From NCBI GenBank assembly GCA_963169645.1, contig CAUJCO010000014.1:67001-131000 (forward strand): DNA of 64,000 nucleotides, written 5' to 3'. The translations under genes were made by a program, and so were the position numbers. A model generated the notes under the pieces. The model made no database searches and was not told the origin of the DNA. It was given only the letters and a program-made list of their open reading frames with translations. The stretch comes from Bacteroidota bacterium (lineage in GTDB: Bacteria > Bacteroidota > Bacteroidia > Chitinophagales > JADIYW01). Below, in pieces: positions 60,809 to 64,000 of this stretch (its first letter is position 1; the number at the start of each line of letters is the position of its first letter).

Positions 60809-62281
60809 ATGTTACAGATTTCCTCAAAACCTGCAAAAAGAGCTATTCTCGTTATATTCACCAAATCCACCTATAATTTATTACCTTTTTTTGATTTAGA
60901 TGAAAAAAAATCTATCCATGAAAAATTAAATGATGGTGTACAAATCATCTCCTTTAGTAAGCAACAGAAGACATACCTCTTATTACCAATTGAAATGGAT
61001 GCTACTACAAATGAAGATAGCTTGCATGAAAAGCTTCGAATTCGAGGTAACACCGTTTATAAAACTTGTAAAGAATTAAAAGAATCCGAAATCAGCATTG
61101 AATTATTAGGAAATATTCCGAAAGAGCAATTAATATCTATCTTATTAGGAATTAATTTATCGTGCTATGAGTTTTTAAAATATAGAACCAAGCAAAAAAG
61201 CTTCAATTTATCTATACATATCGACCCAATTATTTTGGATAAAGAAAGTATTCTAGAAATTAATACCATTACGGAAAGTGTACAAATAACGAAGGATTTC
61301 GTGAATGAGCCTGTCTCCTATTTAACGGCACTTCAGTATGCTAAAGAGATGCAACGAATTGGTTCAGCAGTAGGCATTCAAGTAACCACCATGGAGCAAA
61401 AAGAAATTGAAGAAGAACGCATGGGTGGTATTATTGCTGTAAACCAAGGTAGCTCTGCTCCTGCAACTTTTACTATTTTAGAATACAAACCATCTAACCC
61501 GAAAAATGAAAATCCATTAGTATTAGTTGGCAAAGGTGTTGTATTTGATACAGGTGGTCTATCCTTAAAACCAACCCGCAGCAGCATGGACATGATGAAA
61601 TCGGATATGGCAGGCTCCGCAGCAGTTTTTGGAGCATTACATGCCATTGCAAAATCAAAATTACCCTATCATATTATCGGATTAATTCCGGCTGTAGAAA
61701 ATCGTCCGGGTTACGAAGCCATTTGTCCGAGTGACGTTATAACAATGTACGACGGCACTACCGTAGAAGTTATGGACACCGATGCAGAAGGACGATTAAT
61801 ATTAGCCGATGCATTGCATTATGCCAAACGGTACAAGCCTGAATTGGTATTAGATTTTGCCACTTTAACCGGCTCTGCAATGCGTGCCATTGGTAAAGAA
61901 GCGAGTGTAATGATGGGAAATGCAGGAAAAGACATCAAAAAGAAACTTAAGAAAGCAGCAAATTTCACAGGTGAGCGCGTCGTTGAATTTCCACTTTGGG
62001 AAGAATATGGCGACTATATGAAGAGCGACATAGCAGACTTAAAAAACTTGGGACCGGTAGATGCAGGTGCCATCACTGCAGGGAAATTTTTAGAACACTT
62101 TACAGATTATCCTTGGGTACATTTCGATATCGCCGGTCCCGCTTATGTCGCGTCGCCTTATAATTACCGCGGAAAATGGGCAACAGCGTATGGTGTCAGA
62201 TTATTGTTTAAATTTGTACAAAATCTATGCACTGATGAGCTTACAAGAACAGAAAAGAAAAGTAGGAATAACGTTGGGTGA
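60809..62281 (+). CDS. Leucyl aminopeptidase family protein (M17)
   Basis: A 490-residue M17 zinc/manganese aminopeptidase, cytosolic hexamer. The N-terminal domain is divergent. The catalytic domain shows GKGVVFDTGGLSLKP with the lysine and aspartate ligands, MMKSDMAGSAAVFGAL, and MDTDAEGRLILADAL (family signature NTDAEGRL with Met-Asp for Asn). The end overlaps pdxA by 47 nt, so the two genes are coupled. Products are amino acids from short peptides. Confidence 0.92.
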   Translation: MLQISSKPAKRAILVIFTKSTYNLLPFFDLDEKKSIHEKLNDGVQIISFSKQQKTYLLLPIEMDATTNEDSLHEKLRIRGNTVYKTCKELKESEISIELLGNIPKEQLISILLGINLSCYEFLKYRTKQKSFNLSIHIDPIILDKESILEINTITESVQITKDFVNEPVSYLTALQYAKEMQRIGSAVGIQVTTMEQKEIEEERMGGIIAVNQGSSAPATFTILEYKPSNPKNENPLVLVGKGVVFDTGGLSLKPTRSSMDMMKSDMAGSAAVFGALHAIAKSKLPYHIIGLIPAVENRPGYEAICPSDVITMYDGTTVEVMDTDAEGRLILADALHYAKRYKPELVLDFATLTGSAMRAIGKEASVMMGNAGKDIKKKLKKAANFTGERVVEFPLWEEYGDYMKSDIADLKNLGPVDAGAITAGKFLEHFTDYPWVHFDIAGPAYVASPYNYRGKWATAYGVRLLFKFVQNLCTDELTRTEKKSRNNVG

Positions 62282-63302
62282 TGTTTCGGGTATTGGTCCT
62301 GAAATTATCATGAAAACTTTCTCTGAAGAATTAATCTATAAACACTTTACACCGATTGTATTTGGCAATCCTAGAGTTTTATCTTATTATAAAAAGATGT
62401 TGGATATTGAAAAATTTCAATACACCACCATAAAAAATTTCAATAATTTAAGTCACAACACGCTGAATATTTTTCCGGTTTGGGAAGAAGAATTTCAAAT
62501 CACACCGGGAAATCCATCCGAAACATCCGGAACCTATGCACTTAAATCATTAGAGGCAGCTTGTGAAGCACTCAAAAACAAACATATTGACGTATTAGTA
62601 ACAGCACCCATCAACAAAAATGTAATCCACTCTGATAAATTTCCGTTTGCCGGACACACCGAATATTTAATGCAATATTTTGAGGCAAAAGAAAACTTGA
62701 TGTTTATGGTGGCAGAAGATATTCGAGTTGGTTTAGTAACCAATCATTCTGCAATTAAAGAGGTTGCCAACGGAATTACAAAAGAGAAAATTCTTCGTAA
62801 ATTACAATTAATGAATGCTTCACTTTGTGAAGATTTTGGAATAGACAAACCACGCATTGCCGTATTAGGACTGAATCCGCACGCCGGTGATGGCGGTGTT
62901 ATTGGGAAAGAAGAACAAACCATTATTTTACCGGCAGTGCAAGAAGCCAAAAACAATGGTATTATGGCATTTGGTCCGTATCCGGCAGATGGCTTTTTCG
63001 CCTCAAGTCAACATCACAAATTTGACGCTGTTTTAGCTATGTACCACGATCAAGGATTAATACCTTTTAAATATATTGCTGCGGAAGATGGCACGAATTT
63101 TACAGCAGGGTTACCTATTGTTCGCACATCGCCAGACCACGGTACCGCAGAAGATATTGCCGGGAAAGGAATTGCCGATGAAACATCGTTTAGAAAAGCA
63201 ATTTATACGGCAATTGACATCTACAATCAACGTATCCGCTATGCAGAAATGCGCGAAAATCCGTTGGTAAAACGTGCTGTACTGCATGATGAAAGAATTT
63301 AA
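62235..63302 (+). CDS. pdxA: 4-hydroxythreonine-4-phosphate dehydrogenase
   Basis: A 355-residue PdxA from ATG 62235; an ATG at 62145 in the same frame would add 30 residues of no family character. It oxidises 4-phosphohydroxy-L-threonine in pyridoxal phosphate synthesis. Motifs: GITLGDVSGIGPEIIMK, FAGHTEYLMQYF, LGLNPHAGDGGVIGKEE and AMYHDQGLIPFKYI, which hold the metal-binding His and Asp. The start sits inside the last 47 nt of the aminopeptidase gene. The other pdx genes are not in this window. Confidence 0.95.
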   Translation: MSLQEQKRKVGITLGDVSGIGPEIIMKTFSEELIYKHFTPIVFGNPRVLSYYKKMLDIEKFQYTTIKNFNNLSHNTLNIFPVWEEEFQITPGNPSETSGTYALKSLEAACEALKNKHIDVLVTAPINKNVIHSDKFPFAGHTEYLMQYFEAKENLMFMVAEDIRVGLVTNHSAIKEVANGITKEKILRKLQLMNASLCEDFGIDKPRIAVLGLNPHAGDGGVIGKEEQTIILPAVQEAKNNGIMAFGPYPADGFFASSQHHKFDAVLAMYHDQGLIPFKYIAAEDGTNFTAGLPIVRTSPDHGTAEDIAGKGIADETSFRKAIYTAIDIYNQRIRYAEMRENPLVKRAVLHDERI

Positions 63303-63318
63303 TTTCTAATTTATTTTA

Positions 63319-64000
63319 ATGCAATTCAACATTACTCAAAAATATATCGCTGGTTTAATAGCACTTTTATTTTGGGTAACAATGTTGGTTATTGCGAACA
63401 CATTTTCAGGAACCGGAGATGAAGGCGATAGCATCATGCATTATTTGTATGCACGTGCTGCACTAAAGCAACCTATCTATTTTTTTGATCATTGGGCAAA
63501 GCCTGTATATGTATTGATTACTTGTCTTCCGGCACAATTTGGATTTAAAGGAATCCAAATTTTCAATATCACCATTCAGGCCGTATCAATTTTTATTAGC
63601 TTTCGAATAGCTCAATTAGTACACATCAAACAAGCTTGGATGGCTGCATTATTTTTGGCTATCTTTCCGCATCAAATTATTTATGCATTATCGGGATTGA
63701 CAGAACCCTTATTTGCATTTGCATTGGTAGCTATCCTTTTGCTCTGGCTAAAACAAAAAAAAACAATTGCATTACTCGTTTTATCTTTTCTACCATTTAT
63801 TAGAAGCGAAGGTTTAATTGTCATTGTTGTTTTTATCATTTATCTACTTCTAAAAAAAGAATACCAACGAATACCTTTATTATTTGTTGGGCATCTTGTT
63901 TATACATTATTAGGTGTGTTCATTTATAATAAATCCATTGGGTGGACACTTATTGAAAACCCATATGCTGTGGGTGCTACTGATTACGGGAAAGGGCCTT
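63319..64000 (+). CDS. Polytopic membrane protein, truncated by the window edge
   Basis: Open from ATG 63319 through the end of the window with no stop, at least 227 residues. It begins YIAGLIALLFWVTMLVIANTF, then FSGTGDEGDSIMHYLYARAA, and several hydrophobic helices follow. An acidic pair in the first periplasmic loop (GDEGDS) recalls GT-C type membrane glycosyltransferases, but the rest is missing. It begins 16 nt after the pdxA stop and may be in its operon. Family is uncertain. Confidence 0.65.
   Translation, partial: MQFNITQKYIAGLIALLFWVTMLVIANTFSGTGDEGDSIMHYLYARAALKQPIYFFDHWAKPVYVLITCLPAQFGFKGIQIFNITIQAVSIFISFRIAQLVHIKQAWMAALFLAIFPHQIIYALSGLTEPLFAFALVAILLLWLKQKKTIALLVLSFLPFIRSEGLIVIVVFIIYLLLKKEYQRIPLLFVGHLVYTLLGVFIYNKSIGWTLIENPYAVGATDYGKGP

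Noticed and set aside
1-64000. tRNA and rRNA genes
   Set aside because: All intergenic gaps were scanned by eye for T-loop (GTTCGANTC) and acceptor-stem patterns. None was found; the only structured RNA seen is RNase P RNA. A tRNA search program would be more sensitive.

Overview
The window reads as chromosomal DNA of a Bacteroidota bacterium, probably of the Chitinophagia/Sphingobacteriia kind. The DNA is AT-rich. Many genes are preceded by the Bacteroidota sigma element TAnnTTTG rather than by Shine-Dalgarno sequences. Two proteins carry type IX secretion C-terminal domains, and a DUF4835 (PorD-like) gene, a Bacteroidota-type omega subunit, SusC/TonB-style outer membrane proteins and a three-subunit succinate dehydrogenase are present. 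Most of the window is core chromosome; accessory elements are scattered and small.

Layout. 0-6 kb: a partial outer membrane protein, a large two-domain FabG-like reductase, a divergent MarR regulator, a complete AbiE (type IV) toxin-antitoxin pair, and an acyl-CoA dehydrogenase sharing a palindromic promoter site with the FabG/MarR region. 6-15.6 kb: a secreted glycosidase-like protein, an NlpC/P60 peptidase, yjbQ, an aminotransferase, a small membrane protein, a heptose kinase, an ABC permease, queA and a zinc-ribbon protein. 15.7-28.8 kb: purD, a phosphohexomutase, a lipoprotein, a TonB-type receptor, pcm, a lysine-rich exported protein, and the minus-strand cluster bamD-rpoZ-coaBC-DUF4835-recN. 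29-35.7 kb: a secreted hydrolase-like protein whose signal peptide is encoded by an AT dinucleotide tract, an acyltransferase, thyA, folA, the RNase P RNA and a sigma-54 response regulator. 35.7-37.6 kb: nine tandem ~176-bp repeats, each built from an imperfect inverted repeat, interrupted by a GIY-YIG nuclease gene. 37.6-64 kb: rnz, a STAS protein, clpC, a sterol desaturase-like enzyme, a penicillin acylase, an M42 peptidase, sdhCAB, acyl-CoA-binding protein, metG, an LD-carboxypeptidase, a HIT protein, greA with a hairpin/U-tract leader, membrane glycosyltransferase-like proteins, a dehydrogenase, rsmA, a leucyl aminopeptidase, pdxA and a final truncated membrane protein.

Functional threads: acyl-CoA/fatty acid metabolism under a probable MarR regulator (FabG-like enzyme and acyl-CoA dehydrogenase); envelope biogenesis and secretion (BamD, DUF4835, T9SS cargo, TonB receptor, lipoproteins); folate/thymidylate synthesis (thyA-folA); and central respiration (sdhCAB).

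The best candidate for something undescribed is the GIY-YIG gene embedded at an exact arm boundary in the tandem inverted-repeat array, which recalls the association between REP elements and RAYT transposases but with a different nuclease family. Next are the greA leader hairpin, the MarR palindrome regulon and the phase-variable-looking AT tract. All were judged by eye; no database search or folding calculation was run.
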